Source: Adineta ricciae
Lineage: Eukaryota > Rotifera > Eurotatoria > Adinetida > Adinetidae
Direction of reading: 5' to 3'
DNA: 64,000 nt
Assembly: GCA_905250025.1 (NCBI GenBank)
Contig: CAJNOJ010000031.1
Span: forward strand, 434,001-498,000
Shown here: positions 11,915 to 25,067 of the stretch, piece after piece
Layout: every line of letters starts with the position of its first letter
Numbering within the stretch: position 1 is the stretch's first letter
Notes under the pieces: model-generated
What the model was told of the DNA's origin: nothing
Databases searched by the model: none
Seen by the model: only the letters and a program-made list of their open reading frames with translations
Translations under genes and position numbers: made by a program

Positions 11915-13273
11915 TTAAATACTCGTCAACATCCAACGAGTATTGAGAATCGTTTGATCGGTCTTTGAACTCATCCAACATCCAGTAACGGTTGTAAACA
12001 AATGAACGAGAAGATTTGTACTAGCACATACAAAGATAATTATTAACAATGGAAAATATTGGTTGATTTCGCTTTCAACTAATAAGCCACGGTAAGCACT
12101 GATCGATTGAAACACCAAATATGCCAAATAAAACGGTTGAATGATCGACAACAAGTAAAATATTGTTATAAACAAACAGTTGTTATAAATGGACTAAAAA
12201 CAAGCACATAATGCAAATTTTCAACGATTCATTTCATAGAATTTCATCGAGATTTTTCTTTTCAACTGAGCATTCTGTACAAAGACAGTAGACAATCGAT
12301 AAACGTTTCTTCACTTTGTAATCATTCACTACACTGTCTTGTGTCTGAATAGCTTACCATCAATATTCCAACTGTACACCAGATGAAGACGAATGGTATG
12401 CCAATTGAAAGAATAATAATATGATGTAAAGCAAAATCAGCTTCATTACGTATACTCAAAATAAATGACGAGATCTTGAGGAAAAAAAGAGACTTTTCTT
12501 ATGAAGAAAACAATATGATTTCATTTCACTTACCGCTAACATCAAACTAAGACTAAGTAATGAATAAAATATTCTTGTTTGATTTGTTCTTTAGAAAACT
12601 ACGTGTAATAGTTATGAAAAATGGAAAAATCTCTTTCATACGGTTGAACTTTCTTCTCGAAACGATTCGTTCGTACCAACAAATATGTCCAGAAAATAAA
12701 TGTGATAACAAATACGAATATTCCGGTCAATTGACTCTAAATTTTAACCGATTCAAAGCAAAACAAAACGAATATTCTTCGTCTTACAGTTGTTATTAAG
12801 AAATCATGTCGAGAATTCATTTGACAAAATCGATATCGAATCAAATAATGAATTGTTTTATAACTCGCCAGGAGAAGAAGACTACAAATGGTTGTGATTC
12901 CATCACCAATATCTAATTAAACAAAATTGAGAAACGTTCGCATTCAAGGAAGACGATTTACTTGCGTAGATCATTGTTGAGACGAAAAACAAGATGAGAA
13001 AAGCTAAAAAACAAACAAACGAATGTCTATGTAACCGACAAGAATGCACAACGAACATGAATGTACGATGAAAAGCAGATGAAACGTGAAATCATCATGA
13101 TCAGTTCTGATTGCAAAGATATTCGGAAGTAAAATTATACTCAAAAGTATAATCGCAAGAATTAAGTAAATCTGTCGTTGAATAGGTAAAGATCTTTCCG
13201 AATTCACAACAACAGATTGGGGCATCATGGAAGATAAACGGTTATTTTCAAATGTAACGGTTGTGTTTACCAT
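11915..13273 (-). CDS. Eight-TM membrane protein, family not recognised (copy 1)
   Basis: Six or seven short exons join in frame to about 320 residues. The start is MVNTTVTFENNRL, with a short polar N-terminus, then about eight hydrophobic segments. The segments begin IYLILAIILLSIILLPNIFAI, FHLLFIVHSCSLCILVAFLI and ITTICSLLLLASY. They continue LTGIFVFVITFIFWTYLLV, FYSLLSLSLMLAISSFIL, HHIIILSIGIPFVFIWCTVG, LFITIFYLLSIIQPFYLAYL and FPLLIIIFVCASTNLLVHLF. The C-terminus is short and polar. The second intron-rich half uses a GTATGA donor near 12630. A paralogue with matching segment order and several shared intron positions lies at 19068-20242, and both flank the TRPC gene. No catalytic or transport motif is recognised, so no function is proposed. 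Confidence 0.68.
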
Positions 13274-14322
13274 TTTGTTAATTGTTTAAATGAAAGCTAG
13301 ACAGACATATTCTTTTCTGTTCTATACATTTCTCTCATTCTTGTCTGTTTGTCCTCCTTCACGATTGAAATTTCGAATTCATTTGTTTGTCTGGCTAAAA
13401 TCAGGATTAATAATATTATCATCGTATCCTTCAATGTATTTGATTGATGACAGATTTTATTAATAAAGTAAAAACGACAAGTTCTGGTTTCCTCTTGCAA
13501 CTGTGAGCGGAAAAACACTCTATCCAAAGTAAATGAAACAGATCTCCCATGGAATCGCGCTCGAGTTCCAAAAGAAAATGTTTTATTTAGTCAACCGACG
13601 TATCAATAAAGAGATTTCGTTCGAATGAAAAAGAAAAATGAAAACAGTTAATGAAAAGAAAAGACATTTATCATCGGACTGTCAGTTCTATTTTTTTGTT
13701 GTTGTTCAAACGCCGTCATTTGCCGTTTCACTTCGTTGTCAAATGACACGTTATCACCCGAGATCATTTGTCATTTTTCTTTACCATTTTTTATTATCAA
13801 TTCTCGCCATGTTCAATTTTCTCCGTATACCATACGATCACGTCATGTTTCGCTGCTATTTTCTATCACACACTACTTTTTTCCTTTAATCCAAGAAGAG
13901 AAAGAGAAAAAAAAGCTTAATTCCGTGTCTATTCTTATGTTTGCTTGAACGAGAGATTTCAAACAATCTTTGATCTTTCCCTTTCTCTTCTTCAATGGAA
14001 AGTCGCACCATTAACCTGTAGAGTATAGAATGCATACCATTTTGCTGATGCCAGAATATTCAATCAGGATCTGTTTATTGTCTCGAGTGTCTGAGCTTTG
14101 AAATGATTCTTTTTTTCTTCGTGAAAATATTGCTGAAGGAAAGATTTGACTAGTAAGTGAGTAGATTATCTACCTCTATAAATACCTAGATGCTATACAA
14201 GTATGAATAGATTAAAAAATCTCGTAGAGAGACATGTTAAACGCTCATCTAACACATTTCCGTTAGTTTTAGATCAATATTAACTTAAAACCTACGCCAT
14301 TTGATGAAAAAGTGAAGCTAAA
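13274..14322. other. Intergenic between divergent 8-TM and TRPC genes
   Basis: About 1 kb with T-rich and purine-rich tracts and only short spurious reading frames. It presumably holds both promoters; no element was recognised. Confidence 0.45.
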
Positions 14323-17300
14323 ATGTCTACAATCACTAGTAGTGCTATCGCTACTGCGCAAGCCAAACGATTTAGTGCTCGCTCACAAGTTAACATGCGT
14401 AAGCGCGGTGGAAGTCATGCGATTAATTTCGGCGGTGGAAGAACTAGTTTGTACAAACAAATCTACCACAATGGTGCTAAAAATGGAGTAAATCAACAGA
14501 GTTTGTCTGTCTATTCTAGTGGTTCGTGTGTTTTTCTCGCTTAGGAAATCAATATCAATGAACAATTTGTCCATGCATGTGAAAATGGTGATTATAACAC
14601 TGTGAATCGCATTCTCGAAGAAAATTTAAAATTTAATATTGACGTCACTGATCAATTAGGACGTACATCGATGCGATTAGCGATAGAAAATGAACATCTC
14701 GAAGTAGGAAAAGAATTCTTTGCTTTTATCTCTATTTGTTGGTTCTCTTCGTCATCTAGGTTGTTACTCTTCTCCTTGCGCATTGTGATGGCCAGAAAAT
14801 GCGTGAAGCTTTGCTATTAGCAATCTATCTTGGTCATACACAAATAGCCGAAGCTTGTTTACGTCATCCAAAGTTCAAAAACTTAAACGAGAAAAAAATT
14901 TTCAAAGATGGAGCTTTTTGGCAAACACCATCATCCGATGATGCACAATTTGCACCGGATATAACACCGTTAATCTTGGCTTCACAATATAACCGAACTG
15001 AAATTGGTAAAGTCTTTCGTAATTTTCTCTGAAAACACTTCTTTGTTGTGGATGATTTCAGTTCAATTATTGTTACGTGATGGTGATCGAATAACCAAAC
15101 CTCATGATTATCATTGTAAATGTCAAGAATGTTTGAATAAGTTTGAATTTGATTCGCTACGTCATGCTCAATCACGTTTGAATGCCTATCGTGGTTTAGC
15201 TAGTGAAAGTTATATTAGTTTAGCATCCATCGATCCTATTCTAACGGCATTTGAACTCGGCCATGAATTGAGAGATTTGTCTGGAAAAGAGAAATATTTT
15301 AAAGTAGAAAATGTTGAAATATTTTTTTAAAATCTTATTGTAAACTGTGTTTAGAATGAATATATCAGTTTAGCTGATCATTTGAGTGCTTATGCTGTGA
15401 AATTATTGGATAAAGTTCGTGGTCACAAAGAACTGGATTGTGTCTTGGGAAAGACAGGCAAAGAAACCGAAGAAAAATATGTTTTACTCGCACGGCTGTA
15501 CCTTGCGATTAAATATGAAGAAAAACCAGTAGGAATCGCACACACAAATCGAATTTCTATTCTCAAAAACGCCTTTACTTGTTTTCTAGTTCGTCGCTCA
15601 TTCGAATTGTCAACAGAAACTAGTGGAAATTTGGCACGGTGATATTCGTAACATCTTCAAATTAAATCCTTTAATCATCTTTTTATTGATTCTGGGTTAC
15701 ATATTTGCCTTGCCATTTGTTTGTATATGTTACATATTGACATCATCAACCCAACGAACCATCAAAGTAGGATGAAGAATGTCTTGTTCTGAAAGGTCAA
15801 CTTCGCGTGATTTAGTTGCAAAAATTTCTCAAACAACCGTGCATCAAATTTCTGGGTCATACAATTTCTTACGGAATATTTATTATCTTGATTATCCTGT
15901 CTAGTTTATTATTCGCCAACGAGTTTCAGAAGACAATGAAAAGATTGAGTGTGAATTATCCTGATCTTGTCAATTCCTTCGTTAAATCGAAAAACAATTG
16001 TGCAATATACAATTCTTCAGCATGCGATTATTTCCCTCAAAGTAACGATTTCTATTTTCGACATAATAGTCCAACGTGGATTGATATTACGATAACAATC
16101 TTCATCGTTGGTAAGATTGAAACTTGTATAAACAGGAGATTAGAGGGCGATTCGGATATTTTTTCAGGTTTTCTTTGGCACGAAATTAAACAATGTTATA
16201 CAGATGGGTTCAAGGATTATCTTCTTTCATGGAATAATATTGTGGATTCGTGCATGAATATCCTTTACTTATCGTCATTCGCGCTGAAATATTATGTTTT
16301 TTACGAGGTAAGAATGAACATCTGTTAGTACATCGCATGATGCGTCTAAACCGACTGAACAAGATCGTGTCGTTCTCGAAATAACATAGAGCGAAAGTTG
16401 TGAAAAAGAGAATGTTCATACGATTGAAATTGAGATCTTTTCTCAAATTTCTGTTAAAGTTGAAAGTTTGTCAAAATTCGCATATATTTAGGTGACAAAT
16501 GCTATAAGTATACTGAGCAGTAATGGATTTGGCTTACGAATTGAAGGTGTTTATAATTTGACACAAGAAAATCAAAATGATATCTACCGAACATTGTATT
16601 GGTTGAATGCAGGTAGATGAGAATGCGTTCGAAAGACATTGGATGTTATTTTGAATCATTTTAGATCGTTTCTTTTGGATTCCATTTGATCCTGTGAATG
16701 TTGGTGAAGGATTATTTGCTATTGCAAATATTTTTAGTTTTTCACGTATTTGTTTTCTTCTGCCGGCATTTCAACATCTCGGACCTTTACAGATTTCACT
16801 CGGTCGAATGATGTCGGTGTGTATCGACCGGAAAAACGACTTTTGTAAAGTCTTATCGAATTTTATCTTTAGGATATTGGAAAGTTCATTATCATTTTTC
16901 TTATTATCTTCTCCGGATTCATGTTTGGCTTGAATAATTTGTTTTGGTATTATAGCAAAGATGTACGAGGCAATGTCGAAGTTGAAATGCATGTTTATGG
17001 AACTGATGATCCTCCGCTGCCTGCGGAAACATATTTTGGAACGTAGGTAACGAAGTTTTCATAAAAAAGAAGAGCTTTTCTTGATTTTTAGTATGGGTGC
17101 GACATTTAAAACCGTGTTTTGGTCATTATTCGGTCTCTCAGAAAAGAACGGTGTCAAACTAGGAAATTACCAAAATCGTTTTACAGAATTGATAGGTTAC
17201 TTAATCTATGGAGCATTTAACATTGCCAGCGTGATTGTCCTACTGAATATGCTTATTGCCATGATGTCGAAATCATATGAAACAATTGAAGAACATGCAG

Positions 17301-18431
17301 ATGTGGAATGGAAATTCGCGCGAAGCAAACTTTATATGGAGTACATCAAAGAAGGTAAGAAAGAAAATCTTACTCGACATACATAAACAAAATCGTCTGA
17401 GTCTGACAAACTGCGTTGGCCTGTAGCAAGTGCTTAAGAAAGCTCCGAGTTCATGTTCACTTCTGCTCGAAATAATCGTATGGAGTTCTTCTCTTTTCTT
17501 TATAGGCGGAACGTTACCTGTACCATTTAACATCATTCCAACGCCAGAAAATATTGTACAACTCTACCAACGAATATGTAATTACAAAAAGAAATCTCCG
17601 CCTAGTTCTCCAGATCATAATGGTTCACTGGAGGGTGGTAACAATATACCCATTGCAGCTAACGGTCCGAGGGGGAATGCAAATCGTAATGCACCGATTG
17701 CGACTATATCAAATGGTCAAACATCGACTGTAATGACTAATAACGTTGTCGGACGTCGAAAATCGTTTGATCTTAATCAAACATTAACTTATCGTAAAGT
17801 CATGGAACGTGTCATCAAGCGTTTTCTTTTACACAAACAACGGGAAGAACAAGATGAAATTCGTGAAGGTGATTTCGAAGAACTCAAACAAGACATTCAA
17901 ATGTTACGCTTCGAAATGATGAATCGTTTGGACGAAACACGCGATGACCTAGCTAAAAACAGTCTTCTTCTCAATGAAGGCGTTCTTGTTGTCGGTGAAT
18001 TATTATCATCCATCACACGAGATACGAATCCATTAATTCGAGAAAATTTTCATTTGTTCAAAACGAACTTTCATACAACTTTACACAAAATTCGATCAAT
18101 TGATAGTAGCATGGAATCAACAGATACTACGGCGACAACAACAACATCATCAATGCCAAACATTACAAGTGCTGTGCAAGCAGAAAGAACTCTCCCAACT
18201 TCAAGTTCGGCACCGAGTTTACCTATGAGTGTTCCCAACGAATCCAGCCTTAATCCAATACAAATGATGAAGCAACTAAGTGCAACACATATAACATTAT
18301 CAAATATAGCTGAAGTCGATGAAAGTCTAAATGAAGAGCAAGTAAAAGTTGAAGAGGAAGAAGAAGTCGAAGCAAGACATATGTCGATTCAAACGTCGCC
18401 AGATAATGATGGAACGTTCTTCAGACTTTAA
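14323..18431 (+). CDS. TRPC-type transient receptor potential channel
   Basis: Non-selective Ca2+-permeable cation channel of the canonical TRP class, normally gated downstream of phospholipase C. Thirteen or so exons give roughly 1,080 residues. Order: basic N-terminus; ankyrin repeats (FVHACENGDYNTVNRILEEN, then TSMRLAIENEHLEVVTLLLA, then ALLLAIYLGHTQIAEACL); TRP_2 region (HCKCQECLNKFEFDSLRHAQ); linker FVAHSNCQQKLVEIW; and six TM segments. The S4-S5 region has the TRPC hallmark LGPLQISLGRM. The pore precedes NIASVIVLLNMLIAMMS, followed by the TRP box EWKFAR and GGTLPVPFNIIPTP. The C-terminus has the CIRB-like helix (VMERVIKRFLLHKQREEQDE, then EGDFEELKQDIQMLRFE) and a Ser/Thr-rich acidic tail. 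The first intron is unusually short (about 36 nt). A paralogous 8-TM gene sits on each side. Confidence 0.92.
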
Positions 18432-19067
18432 ATTTTTCAACTTTTCGTGTGTATTGTAAAGGTGCTGCGAGCTTTTCATATTTCTTATTGCTTGAAATTT
18501 TCATTTATTTTCAAAAATAAATCAACGCAAGTATTTCAAACACAAGTGCTTAACCGAATATTCTCGTCTATTAAATCCAGCAATGAACCCATAAAACATT
18601 TCTTCTTCATGACAGTCAGGTTTCAGATAACAAAACTCATGTCCAAAACATTTTCCTCGATCTCACACAAACCTACAGCGTATCTTAACAGTACCATTTT
18701 CGTGTAATTAAGCAGTTTTTCGGTCAGTCAAAAGTGATTCTGATTTAATCAGTTTAAAAGAATCAATCAGAAATAGATTGAAACAATTTTCTATAATGTC
18801 GATGATTACATTTCACACTCATTTCTGTCCGCCATGATTAGACCTTGGTAACTAATTCTGCACATGTCTGAACGCATCGTAATGAACATCTACTTTAATT
18901 ATTAAATATTCATGATTGCAAAACATATTTTCCTTTCGTTCATCTTTTGACACGTACTTCATTCAGACGAGCAATTCGAAAGGTACAGAGCTTTAGAAGA
19001 TTAATCATTCGATAAAACGATAGAAAGAAAGGACATAGTGAACTTAGTTGTACATATTCATATCAAT
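18432..19067. other. Intergenic between TRPC and 8-TM copy 2
   Basis: About 640 bp of AT-rich spacer with no reading frame of note and no repeat seen. Confidence 0.5.
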
Positions 19068-20242
19068 ATGACTGAGCAATTGTTCTCCAATGAAAAATTT
19101 CAAATTTTCAACAAAAATTTTCGTTTTCAACGATGGTTTTACTCATTCATTGGCATCAGCACGGTTTTTGTTATTCTATTTCTGACCTACAGTCAAATTC
19201 GGGATATGAAGAACGATAATTACGATTTTGCTTTTTGTCTTCTTTTAATTATTCATTCAAGTATAATCAAAACTTCTCTTTCAACTACTAAATATTCTTT
19301 ATTTTTTCAGTATGTGCCTTGTTTTCAATCATCTCAACAGCGATTTTCTGTCGTAAACTGTTATCGAACGATGAATGCAAATGAATTCTGTCATTGATTT
19401 TTAGGCATCACGACTGCTATGTTAACTACAATGACGATCATTTTACTCTCGGGTTACACTGGTGTACATTTTTATATTCGATTTTTCTTATTTCCTAACA
19501 ATTCCAAAACGGATTTTTATCTCATCGCAGTATGATTTGTCGATTTGATTTCGTGAATGACGAATGTTTGTGATTTTCAGATTCGGTTAGGATTTGTTCT
19601 GTTTCTCTTGATTTTATTGGTGCCATGGACTAATACAATGGTTCACACACATCGAATGAATAATCCGTAAGGTCATAGGAATTAGTTGTTGACAAATATT
19701 CTATTTCTTCATCTGTTTTAGATTCAAAGAGGAAATTATATATCCGAGATCGACAACATTTTCATGGTTCCTATATCTTGATTTTCTTCTTATAGTAAAC
19801 CATATGTGCTTTGAAATGTTCAATATGAATTTATCTTCATATTTTTGTTTAGATTTCTTTGTTCATCCTGAATGTTCGTAGTCGATCGGAATTGAATCGC
19901 AATCAGTTGATTTTCACTGGTGTTGGTCTAGCTTTAGCTTTAATTTGGTTAGGTTTAGGAGTACTGATGGTAGAACTAAACCAAATAAGCATACCTCATT
20001 TGATTGTTATCAATTCTAGGCTAATAGCAAGATTCGCCATCGATTTTTCTTTCATATTTTATCAATTTCACAAATCAGTTACATCATTTACACAACCTAT
20101 AAAGTAAATGAGTATTTGGGATTAGAAATGAAACTATCCTTGGTTTGTTTTCAAGGCTCTGATGGAATATGCTGTTCAACCAAAATTGGATCATAACACG
20201 TTATTTTCATTACTTCTATTGATTTTTCTAAGGTATTCGTAA
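19068..20242 (+). CDS. Eight-TM membrane protein, family not recognised (copy 2)
   Basis: Paralogue of the minus-strand gene at 11915-13273. The start is MTEQLFSNEKFQIFNKNFRF. Hydrophobic segments follow in the same order as copy 1: [133 protein letters not shown] and FSLLLLIFLR. Shared landmarks are the D-F-x-x-H/C-LL-I-H-S stretch in segment 2 and the GVLM/GILM-intron junction after segment 6. Seven or eight exons with 45-60 bp introns join in phase. The predicted product stops inside the last hydrophobic segment, about 30 residues earlier than copy 1, so it is either truncated or has an unrecognised last exon. Function unknown. Confidence 0.62.
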
Positions 20243-22526
20243 AGCGACTCTTGAGTAGAAACATTTTCCACCCACATTCTTACATCATTCGATCGTGTTT
20301 TTAACCTGAAAAGAAAAAAATCCTCTTCTCGACTGAATTTCAGAGAAAAATGCATCTTTTACCCCTATTTCGATTATTTTCAGCTCAACTTCAGACTTGA
20401 AACTTAAATCGGTAACAACTTTTCCTCCTAAGGTCAGCAAGTCGGCTAAAAACCGATCAAATGATGTCAAAAATGCGCGAGAAACTTTTTACATGACTAC
20501 TTCATCATATGCCTTCTATTTAGTGGCACAAATCTTATTATTCATATAATCACAATGATAATTAGTTTTGTTCTCATGGATAAAATCTAAACAAATAAAT
20601 ATCTTGTTTTGCTTTGAAGATGAAAAGTTAATTAAAAAATCTTTTGATTTTGTCTATCAATCTCATTTTGTTTGTCTATATGCATGACAAACGCATCATC
20701 GAAATCCTTTTTGTTGGACGCGTGATTCTATCTATGCTAATTGAAGGAAGTCGTCATGATGCAGAAGATGATGATCATCTTGATGTCATCGTTTTCTTTC
20801 TTCTGTGTAGATTTATTCGTTGTTGTTGTTGTTCTTGCCATTATTATTCGTCTGTTGTTCACTCGACTAGTGAATTATCATAGTAACTCGTTTGATTCTT
20901 TGAATGACATTCGAATATGTTTCATATGGATATAATTATAGATATGTGTATGATCAAATTTCCAAAGGAAACCCAAAGCGTTCATATAATTTTGATCAGA
21001 CAAAGAAAGAGAAAGAGAGACAAGCAAGAGAAAACGACATTCCGTGATTTGCTGATTTCTGATCATTTGTTCTCTTATTCGCAAGGATTATTTTCCTTTT
21101 TCTTCCCTCTTAATCTATTCTTTAATACAAATGACGAGTTTGGTTAGAAGAATTACGTTGACAAAACGATATCTATGAACGACGAGGAGTGTTGTTCGAA
21201 TTGATTCTGTCAAAATTGCCTGTACATATGTGAGATCGAGTCCGGAGAGAAAGACAACGTCTTAACCTTGTGTCTTTCTCTTTTTTTTCCGAGAGTTCTG
21301 ATGTTAAACAGACGCAATCTGTCGACTTCCTTTGCATATAGGTGTGCATATTTGTTCCCTAATCGATCGTCATCTGAAATTTTGTTTTGAGTCGCTTGTT
21401 CTTCTTCTTTTTTTCCTTCTTCTTACTCACTTTCTATTATTAAAGAACTATGCATTTAAATAACGGATTCATCTAAAGACGTCAACGACTTCGTCTGTCA
21501 CATATTTCAACGGAACAAATAAAATCTACTTGGAAGTACATTGTCAATTCGCCCATTTTTTTCCATACTTTAATTTTGACGTGTATATATAGGTCTGCAG
21601 TTGACATTTCTTTTCTCTATTTTTTATGTCGTCTTTCGATATTCTTTTTTCCTCTGTCAATGAATCCATAAATACTAAATCATAGTTTTGAACAGCAAGA
21701 ATAATTGCAATGTGCTTTTGGGTGGTGGCTAGATATGGAATAGAACAAAGACAAACGATTCAATAGAACCATTATATCGATAAACACGTTGAACGATGTT
21801 GCGCGACGGTCAAAAGAAAAAGAGAGAAAGAAAGCGATGGCATATCGGCTTCAACTTTTGACAAGATTGCTGCTCTCACCGGAAACCCATCTATCGATCA
21901 CAGAAAAATGAGAGCATAAGCAATGGCAAGAACTTGGCAAACAAGCAAACACTTATCATCATCATCATCATTATCGATTTTCCTTTTCTTACTCGTTTAG
22001 TTCTTTTTTTGTTTTCTATCTCTCATATAGACGCATTCAGGTTCAAAATCTATTTCGACATTGTCGCGATTGTTTTATGGCATATTGATCGTATATCTTT
22101 TCTGCCGTCATATGGTTGTAAAACTAGATTACATTCAACCTTCGTCCTTACGCGAAATATAGTGCGAGAAAATAGCGTTTTCTAAATGGATCAATAGAAT
22201 TTCAGTTTTTTCCCTTCAATTAATCGTGATAGACTATGAACTATCCGTTTCCTGTCTACTTTTCTCTTAATTTTGTTCAATTTTGACGAAGCATATCTCA
22301 GGTTGTAGTGTTTAGTTCAACGATGTTCCGCTCTCTAGATTATCGCCCCTCAAAATATGATTTTTGAATGACGTGTCTACAAAAGAACAATAGTAATAAT
22401 AAGACGCGACAAAGCTCTGTAATACGATACTACTGGATCGTATTAATGATGTCACTTTTTGATTTCATACATCTCATTCTTGTTTTCTATTTCAGTTAAG
22501 ATAACAACTAGCACCATCGATTAAAT
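20243..22526. other. Long intergenic region upstream of VMAT
   Basis: About 2.3 kb without a credible gene. It holds T-rich and GAGA-like tracts (about 21000-21020 and 21810-21835), a CATCAT run near 21957-21971 and short spurious frames. It probably carries the transporter's 5' regulatory region; no specific site is recognised. Confidence 0.5.
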
Positions 22527-24737
22527 ATGCCAACTCTAACGATTGATTCTCTAAGAGAATTCTGGTATAAATGGCGTTCATCACGCGCTCTTATTCTTTT
22601 TATAGTCTTCGTTGCTCTTTTTCTTGATAATATGCTTTTAACTACTGTCGGTAAGTTCCTTCTCTGTTTTCTGTCGACGTTTTATTGATATCGGTATGTT
22701 TTGTTGGAAATAGTACCTATCATTCCCGATTATCTCTACCATTTGGATAACCCCAAAGCTACATTCGAGGATACCTACAAGTTTTTGGCGAAAAACTGTT
22801 CGAGACCAGAAATTTTTCGCCATCGGAATTATCTCAATCAACATACGGATCAGCTTCAAGATATTCTTCGTTCTTATTGTAACTGGACGGTTGCTTGGGC
22901 TATGAATCGGACAGAAATTGAAAATGATCAGCGGACAACTGTTTTAGAAAACGTATGTACGAGATGACAAAAATGAAGTTTTATTCTTTGTCCTTTTAAA
23001 GGAAAATCGATGGGTGGGTCTTATGTTTGCGTCAAAAGCTTTCGTTCAGTTAATGACAAATCCATTCATTGGACCATTAACAAATCGGTAAGACAAATGC
23101 TAATTAATAACAAAAAAAATTACGATGATCTGAAATTTCTTCGATAGAATTGGTTATACTATTCCGATGTTTTCCGGATTTGTTATTATGTTTATATCAA
23201 CAATGAGTACGAATTTAGTTATTTTGTTTACATAGGCATTAGAAGAAACATTGTATCTTCATTTTGTTGTCTTTAGCTTTCGTATTCAGTAAAAGTTTCG
23301 GTCTGTTATTCTTTGCTCGCGCGATACAAGGCATTGGTTCTGCTTGCTCGAGTGTATCAGGTTGGTTTCTAAGAAGGGGAAAACTATAGATAAGAAAGTT
23401 TGTTTTCATTCACATTGTATCAGGTCTTGGAATGTTAGCTGATCGATATCCCAATGATGAAGAACGTGGTAAAGCAATGGGTACGGCTTTAGGTGGACTG
23501 GCACTTGGTGTATTAGGTAACACTTGTTTAAAGATTTGAAAATATCCTAACTTTTCTCCGATGTGTATAGTTGGTCCACCATTTGGAGGTTTTATGTATC
23601 AGTATGTAGGCAAGGCATCTCCATTCTTAGTCTTAGCAGCATTAGGATTATTTGATGGACGTATGTTTTATCTTGTTGCTTATTATGAATTTCAACAGTG
23701 CGCATACATTTTTGATTGAATAGTATTACAATTATCAGTATTACAACCTGGTGTAGCTGGTGAACCAGTAGAAGGTGCCTCTTTGAAAACATTGATCAAA
23801 GATCCATATATACTTGTTGCTGCCGGTAACAAAGAATTGAGATGTGAACTCGAATTTATGCTTATGATTTGAATAGGTGCAATATCCTTCGGTAATGTTG
23901 GCATAGCAATGATGGAACCTTCATTACCTATTTGGATGATGACAACAATGCGAGCGAGTGAATTCCAGCAAGGTAAATTATTTTACTCTAGATATTTCTT
24001 TTCTATATTTTGAAGATGATTTGACATTTTAGGAGCAGCATTTTTGCCCGCTTCGATCTCCTATCTAATTGGCACAAATCTATTTGGTCCAATGGCACAT
24101 AAAATGGGAAGGTTATAGAAAACATTCGTCATTCGAAGCATTCTTTTCACTCTTCATATCTATCCTATAGGTGGCTATGCTGCATGATTGGCATGATCCT
24201 TGTATCAGTTGCTTTAATTTGTGTACCGATGGCAACAAGCATATATGGGTTAATTATTCCCAATGGTATTCTTGGTTTTGCTATTGGAATGGTGGATTCA
24301 TCAATGATGCCAACAATGGGTTATTTAGTTGATATTCGTCATGCATCGGTTTATGGAAGCGTTTATGCTATTGCCGATGTTGCATTCTGTCTCGGTTTTG
24401 CCATAGGTATGCTCAGTTGACTTGATCGACGATGTAGAATGATGGTTTTGTTTTTAGGTCCTGCGATGAGTGGTTTTATTGTGCACGCATTCGGCTTTAG
24501 CGGTATGCTCCATATCATTGCATTTATTTGTCTTTGCTATGCACCGTTGATGTTTTTTCTGCGAAATCCACCGGCAAAAGACGAGAATGTGGTAAAAACA
24601 GTGTTTTCTATTTTAATCAAGCCAGAGTTTTTCTTCAATTTTCTTTCCTTTTCATTTAGTCATTGATTATGAATGAAAATCATAGTTCATTTTCATACAC
24701 GCGTAGCAAGTCATTGGACAATGATAGTGGCTATTAA
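22527..24737 (+). CDS. SLC18A2: Vesicular monoamine transporter (SLC18 family)
   Basis: Twelve-TM MFS antiporter that loads monoamines into synaptic vesicles using the proton gradient. About nine small exons join in frame from [21 protein letters not shown]1 is [20 protein letters not shown], with the amine-binding Asp of VMATs. A glycosylatable luminal loop follows (NCSRPE, NWTV, NRTE). TM2 is [19 protein letters not shown], with the conserved Lys. The MFS loop motif is [15 protein letters not shown]. Late TM Asp residues are in [20 protein letters not shown] and correspond to the VMAT2 proton-coupling positions. TM12 precedes [13 protein letters not shown]; a final intron (GTAAAA..TTTAG) leads to a tail ending DNDSGY. 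TM1 and TM2 match VMAT better than VAChT. The symbol marks the family, not VMAT1 versus VMAT2 orthology. Confidence 0.9.
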
Positions 24738-25067
24738 CATATGTATGAAACACTCGGAAACCATCAATAATAAACTTAATCAGTTTAGAAAAAAAATCAA
24801 ATAGAAGTATTTTCTTTTTTTCTTATCCATTTTCTTCGCAGAGAATAATAAATAAGAACCAAGATTACGATATTCAACAGACAAGTTCCAATAACCAACA
24901 TCCCACCTTCATTTCAATTCGGATATTATTTTTCTAATCGATAATGATTTTATTATTAAGTATCTAGGTGAAAACTATTATATCAATAGAATATAAAAAA
25001 GACACATGAATATAAACAATGGAATAGTAGTATAAAAAAAAGAACAAGACGAAGGAACGTATTAAGA
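24738..25067. other. Intergenic, convergent 3' flanks
   Basis: About 330 bp of AT-rich sequence between convergent VMAT and Ig-protein genes; nothing else is recognised. Confidence 0.5.

Noticed and set aside
13004-13273. Stand-alone 89-codon membrane protein
   Set aside because: It is the first exon of the 8-TM gene read into its intron; splicing joins it in frame to downstream exons.
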